Of a stretch of 64,000 nucleotides of DNA, positions 32,851-44,411 are shown in pieces. The DNA is from Cryoendolithus antarcticus (taxonomy: Eukaryota; Ascomycota; Dothideomycetes; Cladosporiales; Cladosporiaceae). Made by a program: the position numbers and the translations under genes. The stretch's first letter is position 1, and each line of letters begins with the position of its first letter. Where the stretch lies: the NCBI GenBank assembly GCA_002077065.1, contig NAJO01000015.1, positions 62,001-126,000 of the forward strand, given 5' to 3'. The notes under the pieces were generated by a model. The model ran no database searches. It was not told the origin of the DNA and saw nothing but the letters and a program-made list of their open reading frames with translations.

Positions 32851-33159
32851 CGTGGTTGATGGTGTAAAGAGTGGCTGTAGAGACTGTGGAGAAAAGTTGC
32901 GGATACCTACCTGTCGTGGAAGGACTGCGAGCGAGGGCAGCCTTCTATAGGCGGCAGGTAATTGTGACAACAACGCCATGGTGGTAATTTGGCAAGCGTG
33001 CGGGGAATGTCGATGTTGTGATCGAGAGTTGCGAGGAATGTAAGTTGCACGTGCCTGGTCTTGTAACCAGACTCGATCATCTTCAATTCGTATGCCAGTG
33101 TGGCAGATTACCCTTCGTATGTATATCTATAATGATGAGCCGACGGAGCACAGGCGGTC
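32851..33159. other. short intergenic spacer
   Basis: Spacer between two genes on the same strand. It holds the promoter of the ferritin-like gene and the 3' end of the copper transporter gene. Nothing else seen. Confidence 0.4.
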
Positions 33160-33801
33160 TCAGTGATGACCGTCATCAGCCTGGGCGTAACGACCAACCG
33201 CAAGTTCGCCCACGAACAATCCGGCCAGCACGGACAGGAAGTACCCAACATTAAGTGTCATAACAGCCAACATGCTGCACTATAGTCAGCATATGCATAT
33301 CCACGACAAGACTGAGCACACTCACAGTAGATACCCAACGCCAGCCTGCACCGTAAACACACACGCCCTCGGCAAATCCACCGAGAACCTCCATGGCTGG
33401 ATTGTAATACCCGACTGCGCTGGTGACCGCACAACCCTGACCGTCTCATCCATCCCTCTCACGGTCAAGACCGCCGCCTCGCTCTTCTCACTTGCAGACA
33501 GACTCGGCTGCCTTTCCCTATCCGTCTCTGTCGCAACAGCGACCTTGATGTATCGCCGCTTGACGGCTTTGTTGTGCCATTTGGACTCCAGGACGTGTCG
33601 GTATGCAATGAGGAGGCGACTTATGACTGCGAGAAAGACCAGGAAGATGCATGTGCCTGCGTAGCCGCCGGAAGTTTTGGGTGTCCAGGCTGAGGAGTAG
33701 AGGGGCGCGCTGTGGTCATTTGTGAAGTCCATGGACATCATTGACATGCTGCCGCTGCTGCTGGTCGAAGAGGACCCCATGTCCATGCTTGAGTGATCCA
33801 T
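33160..33801 (-). CDS. Ctr-type copper transporter
   Basis: This is a trimeric high-affinity copper importer subunit of 196 residues, in the plasma or vacuolar membrane. Two exons (33801-33326, 33274-33160) flank a 51-bp intron. The N-terminus is a metal-binding Met/His/Ser segment (MDHSSMDMGSSSTSSSGSMS). Helix 1 is GGYAGTCIFLVFLAVISRLL. A charged cytosolic loop of about 75 residues follows. Helices 2 and 3 are short and contain the pore and packing motifs: Met pairs in MLAVMTLNVGYFLSVLAG, including the G-x-x-x-G-like step, then LFVGELAVGRY. The second exon is essential, because helix 3 lies entirely in it. It reads away from the formamidase-like gene. Confidence 0.92.
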
Positions 33802-34480
33802 GGCGGGTCGTTTGCTCTCGTAATATGTGGTCGTAGCCCTGTGGTCTGTCCTGCTACTTCCACCCTGTGCAATATACTGTCTTGTGGCTGCTAGAGAGGG
33901 GTTTTTGTACGATTAGAGATCCGCAAGGTCCCGTCAAGCCAGTCAAAGAGGTGAAGGTGGTCAAAAGTTGAAAGCGTCGAGATGCACCTACCTCTGAGCA
34001 CGTTTACTTTGGTCATCTTCGCGGCCTGCACGTCGCTGCTTGGTGAGTGGGTTGAAGTGAGTTCGTCTGAGCAAGTATTCGGCTGGCACCGACTTGTGAT
34101 TGCTTGGCGCTGTCTTGACTTCACTGTCGTTCGCTCTACAAAATTCCTTTACCTCTTCCACACCGAACCATACTAATCATCTTATCGAAGGAAAAGTATC
34201 GAGCAATAGGGACCAGCCGTCCGCCTATTTCGCTCTGGACTCATCGCTGCCTACGCCTGTCGTTCGGCAGAGTGATGCGAGCCAAGCAGAGCATTGATCC
34301 GTATCAACGCGGGGTCTTTCGCTGCTCAGATAGGAAGGAAACGCAGGTACAGTATATGAATCTATCATCGTTGCTACAGCCTCCCTTTGCACGCATCTCT
34401 CCTATCACTCTCTGTTTCCTAGGCTCATGCAATTCGATCCCTAGTTTGAACTGCCACTCTCACTTGGTACGAGAGCTACC
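33802..34480. promoter_or_regulatory. divergent upstream region of copper transporter and amidase
   Basis: This 679-bp region lies between divergent genes. Short frames are unsupported. Copper-responsive elements would be expected near the left side but are not claimed. Confidence 0.4.
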
Positions 34481-35536
34481 ATGTCCGGCCTCGGTGGACT
34501 GAACATGTCCTTCAGCGACTCTATAGTAGTAGGCGTCTGCCAGTCCCAGCTCTTCGATGTCCGCACGCCGGAACAACTCAAGCACGCCCTCGATCATGTG
34601 CTCAACCTCGTCAAGAAAGCTCGCACGGCCTACCCGAACATGGACATGATCGTCTTCCCCGAGTACTGCATCCACGGTCTCAGCATGAGCGTCGAAGACT
34701 CGATCATGTCCAAGCTCGATGGACCCGAAGTTGCGGCGTTCAAAGCCAGCTGCAAGACTAACAAGATATGGGCCTGTTACTCCATCATGGAGAAGAACGC
34801 CCTCGGATTGCCTTGGAACACCGGTCTCGTCATCAATGCGGAAGGAGAGATAGTGAACTACTACCGCAAGATGCATCCTTGGGTTCCGGTCGAGCCTTGG
34901 TATCCTGGCAATCGTGGCATCCCCGTCTTCGACGGGCCCGGTGGCATCAAGATGGCTCATATCATCTGCCATGATGGGCAATTTCCTGAGATGGCACATG
35001 AGTGTGCTTACAAAGGCGCTGAGGTGATGTTACGGACAGCAGGCTATACGAGTCCGATCAAGACTAGTTGGGAGATCACCAACCGAACGAACGCATTCTG
35101 TAATCTGATGTGGACTGTTAGTGTGGCGTTAGCCGGTGGTGACGGGACGTTCAATTCGAGTAGGTCGCACTTGGTACTCAGAACTGCACAATGATTACTT
35201 ACAGCAATCGCAGTGGGAGAAGCCATGTTCGTTAAACCCGAAGGTGACATCGTCCGGCAATCTTCTAGCAACACGCCCGACGAGATCTTCGCATGTGAGA
35301 TCCGCAAAGGCGACGCTGCCGATCGACGGCGAAATTGGGGTGTTGAGAACAATCTCTACCAGTTCGGGCATCGAGGCTACCCTGCTGTCGTCGGAGGGGC
35401 GCAGGATTGTCCATACACGTACATGACTGATCTTGTAGCGGGTAAGTATAAGCAAGTCGGGGAGGAGGAAGTGAAGGTGACTGATGGGACGGGATGTGGG
35501 ATCGAGAAGCCGACGGCGAAGTATGTAATTGATTGA
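34481..35536 (+). CDS. formamidase / aliphatic amidase (nitrilase superfamily)
   Basis: The enzyme hydrolyses short amides to acid and ammonia, probably formamide to formate and ammonia, in the cytosol. Two exons (34481-35159, 35205-35536) with a 45-bp intron give 336 residues, the usual length for bacterial-type formamidases. The nitrilase catalytic triad is intact: Glu61 in VFPEYCIHG, Lys130 in NYYRKMHPW and Cys163 in [26 protein letters not shown] and [14 protein letters not shown] are typical of the aliphatic amidase branch. A second Met nine residues in is an alternative start. A role in nitrogen scavenging is inferred from the family. Confidence 0.92.
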
Positions 35537-37471
35537 TGGTGGTTGAGTATAAATCTTGCTAAAATACTCTCGGTGATCAAAGGTCACTCAAGGAGCAGGT
35601 CGCCTCATTCTTCTTCTGTTCGATAGACGGAATGTATCGGGGTCTGTCGGGCCTCTTTTTAGTACTTTGCGTTGAGACTGGTGCATATGTACCGTTGACC
35701 GGCACAATTGCATGCTTCCGCGCTTCAAAGGTTCGACGGCGCTTATGCTGCTACAGCCTGTCCTCGGATACCCCAAACCTCGCCATCACCGGGGGGGAGA
35801 TTCGCGTCCATCGACAGCTGGTTTACTACGAAATGTGCTCTCTTTGTCACTTCTATCTCCTGTCTCACGATTGTAAGGCACTCGACAACATGCTCAGACG
35901 AGAATCCGCCTCCGCTAAGACCTACAGCCTTTCCAGATAGTTGGTCCACGCCGTCGTCGCAGGGAACTCCCATGCGGTAATGCAAGAATGAAAATATCAC
36001 CAGTGTGCAAACGCGGTCGGTCGTCGACTGCGCCATACACGCACATCCATCTGAGTCGCGTCTCGCTGAGATGCTCGCTGGGTAGCTGTGCGAATGCGCG
36101 AGGTCGACTCTCACACTCCTCGCTTCGAATAGCACTGGGGCTGTTCAAGCCATGCAGTTGATGAGTCGTGAAGGTTGCAGCAATTTGATGAAGCGGCAGC
36201 GACATCTCAGGGATATGTTCGGAATGCAGCACCCATGCAAATTGCTGTCCAAGGCTTCGTGCACGGCTGCCAGGTTTCTCGCAGTCCCTTGATCAGTCAA
36301 GCGAGGCGGCGAGTCATGACATCGGTCATGGAGTCCGTTATGGCTGATATTGCGGTCTAAGGGCTCGATTCGACGCACTCTCGCCTTCTTCCTGCGAAGC
36401 TGAGCTACGCTGATTGAAGAACCTTTCTGCGATCCGTGGTACAGCACTATGTCGAACTCATGACCGCACCGTGCTAGTCTTGAGATCCTTATGTCTGGCT
36501 GCCGTAGCCGAATGCAAGATCATGCGCATCAACTCCCGATCGTTCGGCACGATTGGCCGAAAGAGGCATAGAGGAGAGACGCAGCACCAAGGATCTGGTT
36601 CGCGGCATTCGGGCCTTGCGAATCCCTGCACTCTTTGGGAGTGAGGCTCTTTCGACTTCATCGGCACCAAATCGAAACATGTGATAGCTCGGTGTTGGAC
36701 TGATACCTCTCACTGTAAGAGGTCGCTTCAGTAATCAGGACCTGCGAGACCGCTGCACATGAACACGCCAACGGTCGACTTCCGCAGCCTCCCCCCATGG
36801 ACCCATGGACTCAACGCCCCCGTTTCGGAATCTGTGTATCATCAGCGAATCACAGTTCATCACCGCCCTATTCTTGACCGACCGTGAACCAAAGTGACAG
36901 GTCATGCCAGCCGAGAGGCGCGAGTGCGGAGAAACGAACGCCATTTGCGGTGCCACGCATTTCCAAGACGCCCGCTTCCATCATGCTGCAGCAGAGCTGT
37001 CGCCATTCGGGACGGTGGCTTGCGCTCTTGGTCGGCTGCAGCTTTGTACTCAATGTCCTGCACGCATTGCTAGTAAGTTTCGTACACTTTATAAGTGCCG
37101 TCGTATGAAGACCCTTCCATCTCCGCCTACCTTCAGTCTACTCGCGCATGTCTACAAGGGCACTAGGGGTCTACTCCGATCGAGACCGCCCACGCTAGCA
37201 ACCGCGTGGCACTGACTTTCGTCCCGAATATTAGACTTTTCTGGTGGAGATCAAAGCTCAAGATCTCGGCACCACCGTCTGGGTACTTCAAGAGGCTGCG
37301 TGCGACAGTATAGATTGAAGATTAGCACGGCTTTCTTCGCTCACGGAGTACGAGTCCTTGCCAGGGGTGCTTACTTACGTTTCGCACTGTACTCGCAAAG
37401 TACAATAACTACTAGAAGCGAAGCCTAAAATCTTTACGAATTCACGAATCAACTCCCCAACGCCCAGCAGG
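35537..37471. other. gene-poor stretch of 1.9 kb
   Basis: No intact gene is seen. A + frame at 36175-36360 and a - frame at 36145-36447 look faintly protein-like but carry no motif. The right end is the promoter of the RGS gene. Confidence 0.4.
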
Positions 37472-38926
37472 ATGGTGTACTCTCTGACTTACCGTCGACC
37501 CTCGTACGTCACATCCTCGTCGAGCAGCTCCATTGATGGCGACGAGAAACAGCGTCGAAGCTCCCTCGAGTCGGGCAGCTCTGGCCTCAGCGCTGGGATT
37601 CCGGAAGCACTCTCGTTCGACAAGATCATCAGTGGTGGTGTGTGCCCAGTAAGCTGCGCTCTAACCACTGGCTCATCACACTCTCACTAATTCTCTTGAC
37701 TAGCCATGCACTGTCCGAGACTTCATGAATTACCTTAAGTACATCGAGTACAGCGCAGAGAACCTGCAGTTCTTCCTCTGGTATCGCGACTACGTGGCTC
37801 GCTTCGAGAACCTCCCGGCAAGTGAGCAAGCATTGTCGCCGGAATGGACGCAAGCACAAGCCGAGGCCGAAGCGGCTAGAGGTGGCCGTGGCAAGCAAAC
37901 CAACCCACAGGTCTCCGAGATCCTCAACGGTACCGACTTTGCCGACGGTCAGGGTGGCAAAATCGATGGGCAAGCCGATCCATTCCATACGCCCGCGCGA
38001 TCGTCGACGTCTGTCGACAAACCAAGAGCTCCATCTGAGTACGCGTCGTCTGCGGGCGACCACACCTTTGCGAGCAGTCAAGGAGCCAAGAGCGTGGCAA
38101 GTCAAGCGTTTGGCGATGCGGGCATGAAGTGGCAGCCATGTAAGTGTCATGGAATGATTCCAAGCATATTTGAGCTTCGTGACTGACGACTTTACTAGTC
38201 ACCATGCAACCGTACCGCGACGAGATCAGCCGCATCATCACAGTCTACATCGCCGATGGCGCCCACCGACAGCTGAATCTCTCTGCTCGCGAGAAGCAGG
38301 CTCTCCTTCACGCCCTCCAGAACACCACTCATCCCTCAGCCTTCCAGGGCATCGCGAACACAGTCGAGTTCAGCTTGCGGAAGCAAGCACACCCCAACTT
38401 TATTCGCTGGACTATCTGCAACGGCAATCGGCCACGCGTCATCTTCGCTCGCGGACTCGGTATCTTCTGCATTGTCGCTGGGTTCATCGCGGATCTGCTC
38501 ATCACACTCTCCCACGCTGGCCGCGCATGGCGTGTCTTACCCATCATCATCTGGATATTGGGATTCGCCACGCTCTTCGCAGCCATGAAGGGCATGTGCG
38601 TTGTGCTCCACGGTCTGCATCATCGTCACCTGCGGCCATGGGAGCTGTTCTCAGATGACGCGGACGGAATGATCAGCGAGAAGGCCATGTCGCACGACTC
38701 GCTTGTCAGCTCTTCGACCAACTCATTCGAAGACGAGCCCTGGATCCCGAAGTACAAGAAGCGCAATATCATTCGCAAGATATTTGATCGGCAGATCTGG
38801 ATTGACGAGCCTGCGCTGAGGCAGATTCAGGATACGATCTTCTTGCAATCGATTTTGGGAGCCTTTGTGATCAGTGCGGTGATTGTGGGCATCTTCTGCG
38901 CGGTGCCGCATGGAAACTTATTCTAG
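37472..38926 (+). CDS. RGS-domain membrane protein (RAX1-like)
   Basis: This is a G-protein-signalling or polarity protein of 446 residues. Three exons (37472-37648, 37704-38139, 38199-38926) have introns of 55 and 59 bp. The RGS-like domain spans about residues 45-225: SFDKIISGG, CTVRDFMNYLKYIEYSAENL, FFLWYRDYVARF and, after a disordered insert, ISRIITVYI through HPSAFQGI. Three membrane helices follow (GLGIFCIVAGFIADLLI, LPIIIWILGFATLFAA and ILGAFVISAVIVGIFCA). This layout matches yeast Rax1, which marks bud sites, and the RgsB-type proteins of filamentous fungi. Whether it acts as a true GTPase activator cannot be judged from sequence. Splicing after CP and into PCTVRDF restores the conserved RGS core. 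Confidence 0.87.
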
Positions 38927-39393
38927 GTACCAAGATTGTTGGAAAGGGAGCAGGGCTAGGTATGACATATTTCGGTTTCTGTACAGGCACGGGTGTGTGG
39001 CCGAATATACCCTACTGTGAGATATTATGATAGCAAAAGCATTTCAGCGAGATCCTCGTTGAAGCTTGATGAGCCTCTACACGTACCAATCATCTGTCAT
39101 GCTGTATTGTCTTTTGTGTACTCATGCAAGCATCCAATGCGCACCGCACGGACGGGTCGATCGCAGACTTCGAGATGCAGGTACACATGCTTCGACGTAC
39201 ACACCAGTATGCTGCAATACCCTACATCCAGGCATTGTGGGACCAATGCTAGTAGCGTGGCCAGCTTCAAGAGATAAGTCCTTCCGTGTCTCCTTACTCA
39301 TACCCGCACTCTCGCTGGCAGCCATTGGAACCCACGTCGTCGGTTCATCTCCCTCCACAATTCACACAAAGTCTCCCGTATCCGATCTTCAAT
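38927..39393. other. intergenic; GNA1 upstream region
   Basis: 3' flank of the RGS gene and promoter/leader of GNA1. No further gene seen. Confidence 0.4.
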
Positions 39394-40002
39394 ATGGCTA
39401 CAGCTCAAAAGCAAGACTCGAACTCGCTGTTCTCGACATCTCTCATATCTCCCGCGGTCTCGGAAGCATTGCCCACTGGCTACTCCGTCCGGCCGCTCGA
39501 GCGCAGTGATTTCCAAGCAGGCTTCCTAGATGTCCTTCGAGTTCTCACGACAGTGGGCGATGTTCAGAAGGAGGAATTCGAAAAGCGTTTCGACGAGATG
39601 AAGGCGGGGAGCGGGTATCACGTGCTGGTCATACTGGATGGAGAGGAAAAGATAGTAGGGACTGGGGCCCTGGTTGTGGAGAAGAAATTGTGAGTGTGGC
39701 CTCCAATCTTGCCTCGCGATAGCATGCCAGCACGAGAACGTGGTACCGACTAATTCTTTCCTAGCATACACTCTCTCGGTCTCGTTGGCCACATCGAGGA
39801 CATCGCAGTCACAAAGGACCAACAAGGGAAGAAGCTCGGCTTGAGGATCATACAGGCATTGGACTACGTGGCCGAGCATGTGGGATGCTACAAGACCATT
39901 CTGGACTGCTCGGAAGCAAATGAGGGATTCTATGTGAAGTGTGGGTTCAAGAGAGCTGGGTTAGAGATGGCGCACTATTATGAGGGAAACAGTAAGAAGT
40001 AG
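39394..40002 (+). CDS. GNA1: glucosamine-6-phosphate N-acetyltransferase
   Basis: The enzyme transfers acetyl from acetyl-CoA to glucosamine 6-phosphate (EC 2.3.1.4), a step toward UDP-GlcNAc and therefore chitin and glycan synthesis. Two exons (39394-39689, 39765-40002) flank a 75-bp intron and give 177 residues, slightly longer than yeast Gna1. The GNAT fold is evident: YSVRPLERSDFQAGFLDVL at the N-terminus, IEDIAVTKDQQGKKLG with the acetyl-CoA pyrophosphate-binding Q-x-x-G-x-x-[LG] loop, and LDCSEANEGFYVKCGF near the end. An upstream in-frame Met at 39286 lies in leader-like sequence, and AATATGGC at 39394 gives a family-consistent start. It is cytosolic and essential in yeast. Confidence 0.94.
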
Positions 40003-40416
40003 AGGCTTGTCGTACAGGTTGGCCCCGGGTGCCAGAGAGTCTTGGGTAGGAGATCTTCAGCCTGCGTTCTTGCGCTGCACACGAGGTGCAGAGCAGGCAT
40101 AGGTTCTGGCAGCTTCCAGACAGCGATCAGGACAAGGCTGGGAAACGCATCAAAGGCAAGCTTGGGAGGGATTAGCGCTGGTGACGTGTTGCCCGGCCAA
40201 GGCGAAGACCTCAGCATGCGCTCTGCCGCTCCATGATAGAGATAGACGTTAGACGAGCAGTGGACGCACATATGTGCGAGCTGCCACCCCTTGCAGCATC
40301 GTTCCTGCTGCCAAGCCTAGCTTTTCTTGACCTCACATTGATCATATTCTTCAAGACCTCGTCCTTTCGTTCAGTAGACCTCCGATCTCGCTTCTCTTAC
40401 TGTTGCGATAATTCAC
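40003..40416. other. intergenic; TRM44 upstream region
   Basis: This lies between GNA1 and TRM44 on the same strand. It probably holds the TRM44 promoter. No gene. Confidence 0.4.
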
Positions 40417-42402
40417 GTGCCATCAATGGACGGCGCAGGGGCCGCGATGAGCGCGTCTGCTGAGCCTGGGCCCATGAGAGGTCATCTCGCAGAGCCTCAT
40501 GTCTTCACTCGGCTTGAGGGGAAGCAGACTCCTCCAGATATTGACCATGGATCTAATTCATGGATTATCGCACTTGCGGCTCTATGTCGCTTCCCGCCTG
40601 AGGTATTCGAGTTGGTAATGCTCGATCTCGTTCGTCATCCTAACCTCACTTCATCGAACATTGTACGCGCCGACATCCTCCATGACAGCGCAAAGCACTT
40701 CCATCACAAGGCCCGCTGTGACGTTAGCACAGGCGATGATCGCACTGGAAGGGCCAATACCTCAGCATACGAGGCATCTGGCTGGCATTGTGATCGAAGC
40801 ATCGTCCGCAGACTGATACCGCGAAACCAGCAGCGTGATCGACTGCTCGAACAGACTTGCCTCTTCTTATCGCGAGAAACCGACGACAACACCGAGTCCG
40901 TGGTCATCTACATACCACACGTTATGCGCGCCGAGGACATGCCTCATTACCACCCAGCAGTCAAACAGCTCGCCTTCCATCACAGCTGCCCGAGAAATCC
41001 GAGTCCTCTTGGCCCTGGCAAGGACGCTGGCAAGATCTCCGTATCGTACGAGTACTTCAACTCGAACCAGAGTCTAAATGACACTCGGCTTGACCGCACA
41101 GCATTGAAGCTCCTCCAGACGGTGCACAAGCATGGTGAAGGCCAGCTGACAGGCTATGAGAAGCGGGTGCATCATGATCAAATCATCCCGCAGAAGCGGT
41201 ATCAGGACGCTTATGCACGACTAAAAGCTAAGTATGGCAAGCAGTTGACCTCAAATTGGGTTGAAGTCACTGATCCGGTCAAGCACGTTTTCGAAGACAT
41301 CGGCATTGCGGCTTTTCTTATCGAGCTTTGGGACGACATGTACCAGAGACCAGTCACGGTCGACGCGGTGCTTAAGGCAGATGCCAGTACATGGGTTGGA
41401 GCACTAGATGTCTCAGACGACGTGAAAGAGCCTCGCGAAAGTGACGCCTCTGCATTTTTGGCCAACGGTGGCGAAGTCCAGGCACTGGAACACAAGCTAT
41501 CATTTCCAGGCTTCGTTGACATCGGCTGCGGTAACGGCATTCTGGTCTACATATTGCTGAGTGAAGGCTACTATGGCTTCGGGTTCGACGCTCGTGAGCG
41601 TAAGAGCTGGTCCACCTTTCCGACTGCTATTGTAAAGCATCTGAAACAGCAGGTCCTTGTACCAGAGATCTTTCGCTCAACTCTAGGCCTGGCGCATGAT
41701 GGAGACTCCACATGGCACAATGGTGTCTTCGAGCGTGGGACCTTCATCGTCTCCAACCATGCAGACGAGTTAACAGCCTGGACCCCACTACTCGCGTACT
41801 TGAACCATGGGGCCTTTCTCGCAATCCCCTGTTGTTCGCACGATCTCGCGGGCGCACGTTTCCGAGCACCCGAGTCCGTGAGGAAGCCAACAGATGCCGC
41901 GCGTGAAGTCACATATGGGAACGCCCACATGTCCCGCTTACCACAGCAAGAGCCGTATACACATGTGGAGCCGTTGGCAGAAGACCACGATACACATTCG
42001 ATACGGGACCAGCACGTAGACAGGCAGGGGACGAGCTCAGCAGATCTCGCAGTCAAGCAAGCAGCCGAGACTGGATCACTGAAGCGCAGCTTAGTGCAAA
42101 AGAAGATGGCTTCGGCCTACTCTACACTTTGCTCATACCTGGCATCCATCTCCGCGACCGTGGGCTACGAAGTCGAGACAGAAGTCCTTCGCATACCGAG
42201 CACGAGGAATCACAGCGTGATCGGCCGTCATCGAAAAGAGCTTTCGGATCGCATCGGTGGCGAGACCAACACCGCAGAAGACCGAGAAGCGGTGGTCAAG
42301 AATTTGATCGAGTTCGAGATGGGCCTATCGCTCCAGAGTGTCGCGCACGACTGGATTACGAGAGCGGGCAAGATCGCGCAGAAACCAGGGAGCGGGCACT
42401 GA
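40417..42402 (+). CDS. TRM44: tRNA (uracil-2'-O-)-methyltransferase TRM44
   Basis: The enzyme methylates the 2'-O of U44 in some serine tRNAs (EC 2.1.1.211), using S-adenosylmethionine, in the cytosol. It is a single exon of 661 residues, near the size of other filamentous-fungal homologues. The diagnostic SAM-binding block lies at about residues 365-395: FPGFVDIGCGNGILVYILLS followed by YGFGFDARERKSW. An upstream RPVTVDAVLKAD stretch and FIVSNHADELTAWTPLLA also fit the family. The long N-terminal part (residues 45-300) begins CRFPPEVFELVMLDLVRHPN. There is a second Met at codon 4, so the start is approximate. Confidence 0.9.
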   Translation: MPSMDGAGAAMSASAEPGPMRGHLAEPHVFTRLEGKQTPPDIDHGSNSWIIALAALCRFPPEVFELVMLDLVRHPNLTSSNIVRADILHDSAKHFHHKARCDVSTGDDRTGRANTSAYEASGWHCDRSIVRRLIPRNQQRDRLLEQTCLFLSRETDDNTESVVIYIPHVMRAEDMPHYHPAVKQLAFHHSCPRNPSPLGPGKDAGKISVSYEYFNSNQSLNDTRLDRTALKLLQTVHKHGEGQLTGYEKRVHHDQIIPQKRYQDAYARLKAKYGKQLTSNWVEVTDPVKHVFEDIGIAAFLIELWDDMYQRPVTVDAVLKADASTWVGALDVSDDVKEPRESDASAFLANGGEVQALEHKLSFPGFVDIGCGNGILVYILLSEGYYGFGFDARERKSWSTFPTAIVKHLKQQVLVPEIFRSTLGLAHDGDSTWHNGVFERGTFIVSNHADELTAWTPLLAYLNHGAFLAIPCCSHDLAGARFRAPESVRKPTDAAREVTYGNAHMSRLPQQEPYTHVEPLAEDHDTHSIRDQHVDRQGTSSADLAVKQAAETGSLKRSLVQKKMASAYSTLCSYLASISATVGYEVETEVLRIPSTRNHSVIGRHRKELSDRIGGETNTAEDREAVVKNLIEFEMGLSLQSVAHDWITRAGKIAQKPGSGH

Positions 42403-42848
42403 GCTTAGCCGGGGAATGACCTGAGCTCTCCCTGAGGATCACAGTCCCCCTCATGCTGTTGACAAGATCGCCACAAGAGCGACGTGACCTCGCGTCACCA
42501 GTGTCGGTGTGCTACAACATCCTTTGCCGCGGTCAGCGAAGTTTTGCCTCTCCCAGATACGACGTTCTATTGCGCGTATGCCGCCGCCAGACGGAGAGCA
42601 GCGCTCTGCACGCAAACAGCAAATTAATAGATACGGACTTGGAGGTTCACGAGGCGATGTGCAAGCCTAGATGTAGCCTTGGCCTTGAAGAACAAAGGAA
42701 GCCGACGAGTTGAACGACTGGGACAATATGCTCTTTGTTGTTCTAGATCCGGTCACTCAGACTCGAAAGCTATGCGAGGTGAGTTCTGATATCGAGCACA
42801 TCGACGTACCGCCATTAGCAAGCTCAGCAACCCAGCACATCATCAAAT
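42403..42848. other. intergenic; kinase array left flank
   Basis: An overlapping frame (42710-42931, +) runs into the first kinase gene out of frame and is not supported. The region otherwise holds the promoter of the first kinase copy. Confidence 0.4.
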
Positions 42849-44075
42849 ATGAAGACAAACAAGTTCGCGTACTTAAAGCGCGATGCGAAAGCCGCTGGCT
42901 GGCAAGCATCGCTGCCATTAGGGTTAGGTAGTCAAGACTGTGTTAGTGTGTGGATCAAGACCAATGCCAATGGTAAAATCTCCGAACGCATAGCAGTGAA
43001 GGACAACTACGACACAGATTGGGAAAAATGCTATCCCTTGGCACAATTCTCTGGGGAAGAAGATCTCCCGATGGAGCGTGGTGTGTTGTACGCTTTGAAG
43101 CATGCAAAAGCAAATGCCCCTGCAGGATCTATCATGTCCGCGAGCGGTCTGGTCAATGATCCCACTCCGAACATTCTAACCCACAAGGTCGATAAAGTAC
43201 TGAACCTTGCCAGGTGCCACCTGGAGTACTACCCTTACGGAGATCTAGCTGAAGTCATGGCGACTCACTTGGAGGATGGCGGGGGCTTTCCAGAACCGTT
43301 CCTGTGGTGTCTCTTCTCGTGCCTCGCTGATGCCGCTTTGTTGCTACAGCAGGGTCATCTTCAGCGCACACTGCAAGGTTGGTGGGTCATTGTCCACCGT
43401 GACATCAAACCGGAAAACATTTTCCTAGGGCCTTTCTCGAGCAACGAGTACCCGCTCTATCCAGTGCCCAAGCTGGCAGACTTTGGCACAGCGTACGTGA
43501 TCGATCCGGCGGAGGATGCCACAGCTTTGGAGAGTCGCGGTACAAGGAATTATCTTGCGCCTGAGCAGAATGGACATGACTCCATGCCTCTGTGCACTCA
43601 GACGAACATCTACGGCATTGGGATCACTCTCATGGCTCTCATGAATCTGGACCGAGAGACGGGGAGAGATATCGACTGGGACCGCGATCGAAAACCTGTT
43701 TTTGATGACACTGGTAAGCTGTATACAGAATCACTAAGGGAGCTTGTGTCTCAATGTATCGATTTCGATGTCCAGGATCGAATAAGTCTCGAAAACCTGC
43801 GAGCCAGGCTCGAGGAGCACACGGCACCTGGAGATGAGGATAAAAGCTCCGGATTCAGACGCATGACGGCGGAGCAGGTTCATAGCTGGAGGAATGGACC
43901 ACACGACTTAAATGTGCGGCCCGACCCCTACAGGTTGAGAATGAGTTTTGACGTGTCCAGTGATGAGGAGAGTGGGGATGGCGAGCCCATGACAGATGAC
44001 GAGGAGGAATCAGAGCAGGGAGAGGAACCGACAGAAGGAAGCGAGGAGACCGACGATGAGTCTATGGAAGACTAA
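42849..44075 (+). CDS. protein kinase-like protein, array copy 1 (subfamily A)
   Basis: This is a single-exon gene for 408 residues, the first of five head-to-tail kinase genes. The glycine loop is degraded (LGLGSQDCVSVW, residues 25-35), but the ATP-site lysine is present (IAVKD, Lys51). The catalytic loop HRDIKPENIFL has Asp185, the metal site is DFG with Asp211, and NYLAPEQ serves as the APE motif. IYGIGITLMALM corresponds to subdomain IX. PEPFLWCLFSCLADAALLLQ before the HRD loop is shared almost exactly with copy 2. A long acidic tail (SSDEESGDGEP onward) follows the kinase fold. The family looks fungal-specific and NEK-like in layout, and its substrate is unknown. The weak glycine loop may lower activity. 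Confidence 0.85.
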   Translation: MKTNKFAYLKRDAKAAGWQASLPLGLGSQDCVSVWIKTNANGKISERIAVKDNYDTDWEKCYPLAQFSGEEDLPMERGVLYALKHAKANAPAGSIMSASGLVNDPTPNILTHKVDKVLNLARCHLEYYPYGDLAEVMATHLEDGGGFPEPFLWCLFSCLADAALLLQQGHLQRTLQGWWVIVHRDIKPENIFLGPFSSNEYPLYPVPKLADFGTAYVIDPAEDATALESRGTRNYLAPEQNGHDSMPLCTQTNIYGIGITLMALMNLDRETGRDIDWDRDRKPVFDDTGKLYTESLRELVSQCIDFDVQDRISLENLRARLEEHTAPGDEDKSSGFRRMTAEQVHSWRNGPHDLNVRPDPYRLRMSFDVSSDEESGDGEPMTDDEEESEQGEEPTEGSEETDDESMED

Positions 44076-44411
44076 TATAGCTTTCCGTCTCTGGACGTCT
44101 GAATCCCTCCAGCATATCTACCGGCAGGCTTACATTATTCTGCGGAGCACGACACGTGTGATACTCAGCTTCGACTAGCGAAAAGCCCTACAGAGGACAA
44201 GTCCGGCTTCGATAAAACAAAGAGAAGTTGGTAGCAGACTCGATCCACACATTGTCCCTTTGTCTTTGATTCGCATCGCCATATCCGGACACTCGAGAAG
44301 CCTTGTATATCGTGATGGCTGCAACGGACTCAGATGAGTTCGGTCACATTCACAGCACACGCTAAACGACCATTTGCTTTTAGTCAGGTCTTGTCACACC
44401 ACCAGGACGCT

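Noticed and set aside
42710..42931. 73-residue frame just before kinase copy 1
   Set aside because: It overlaps the kinase start in another frame, has no motif, and no splice route joins it in frame.
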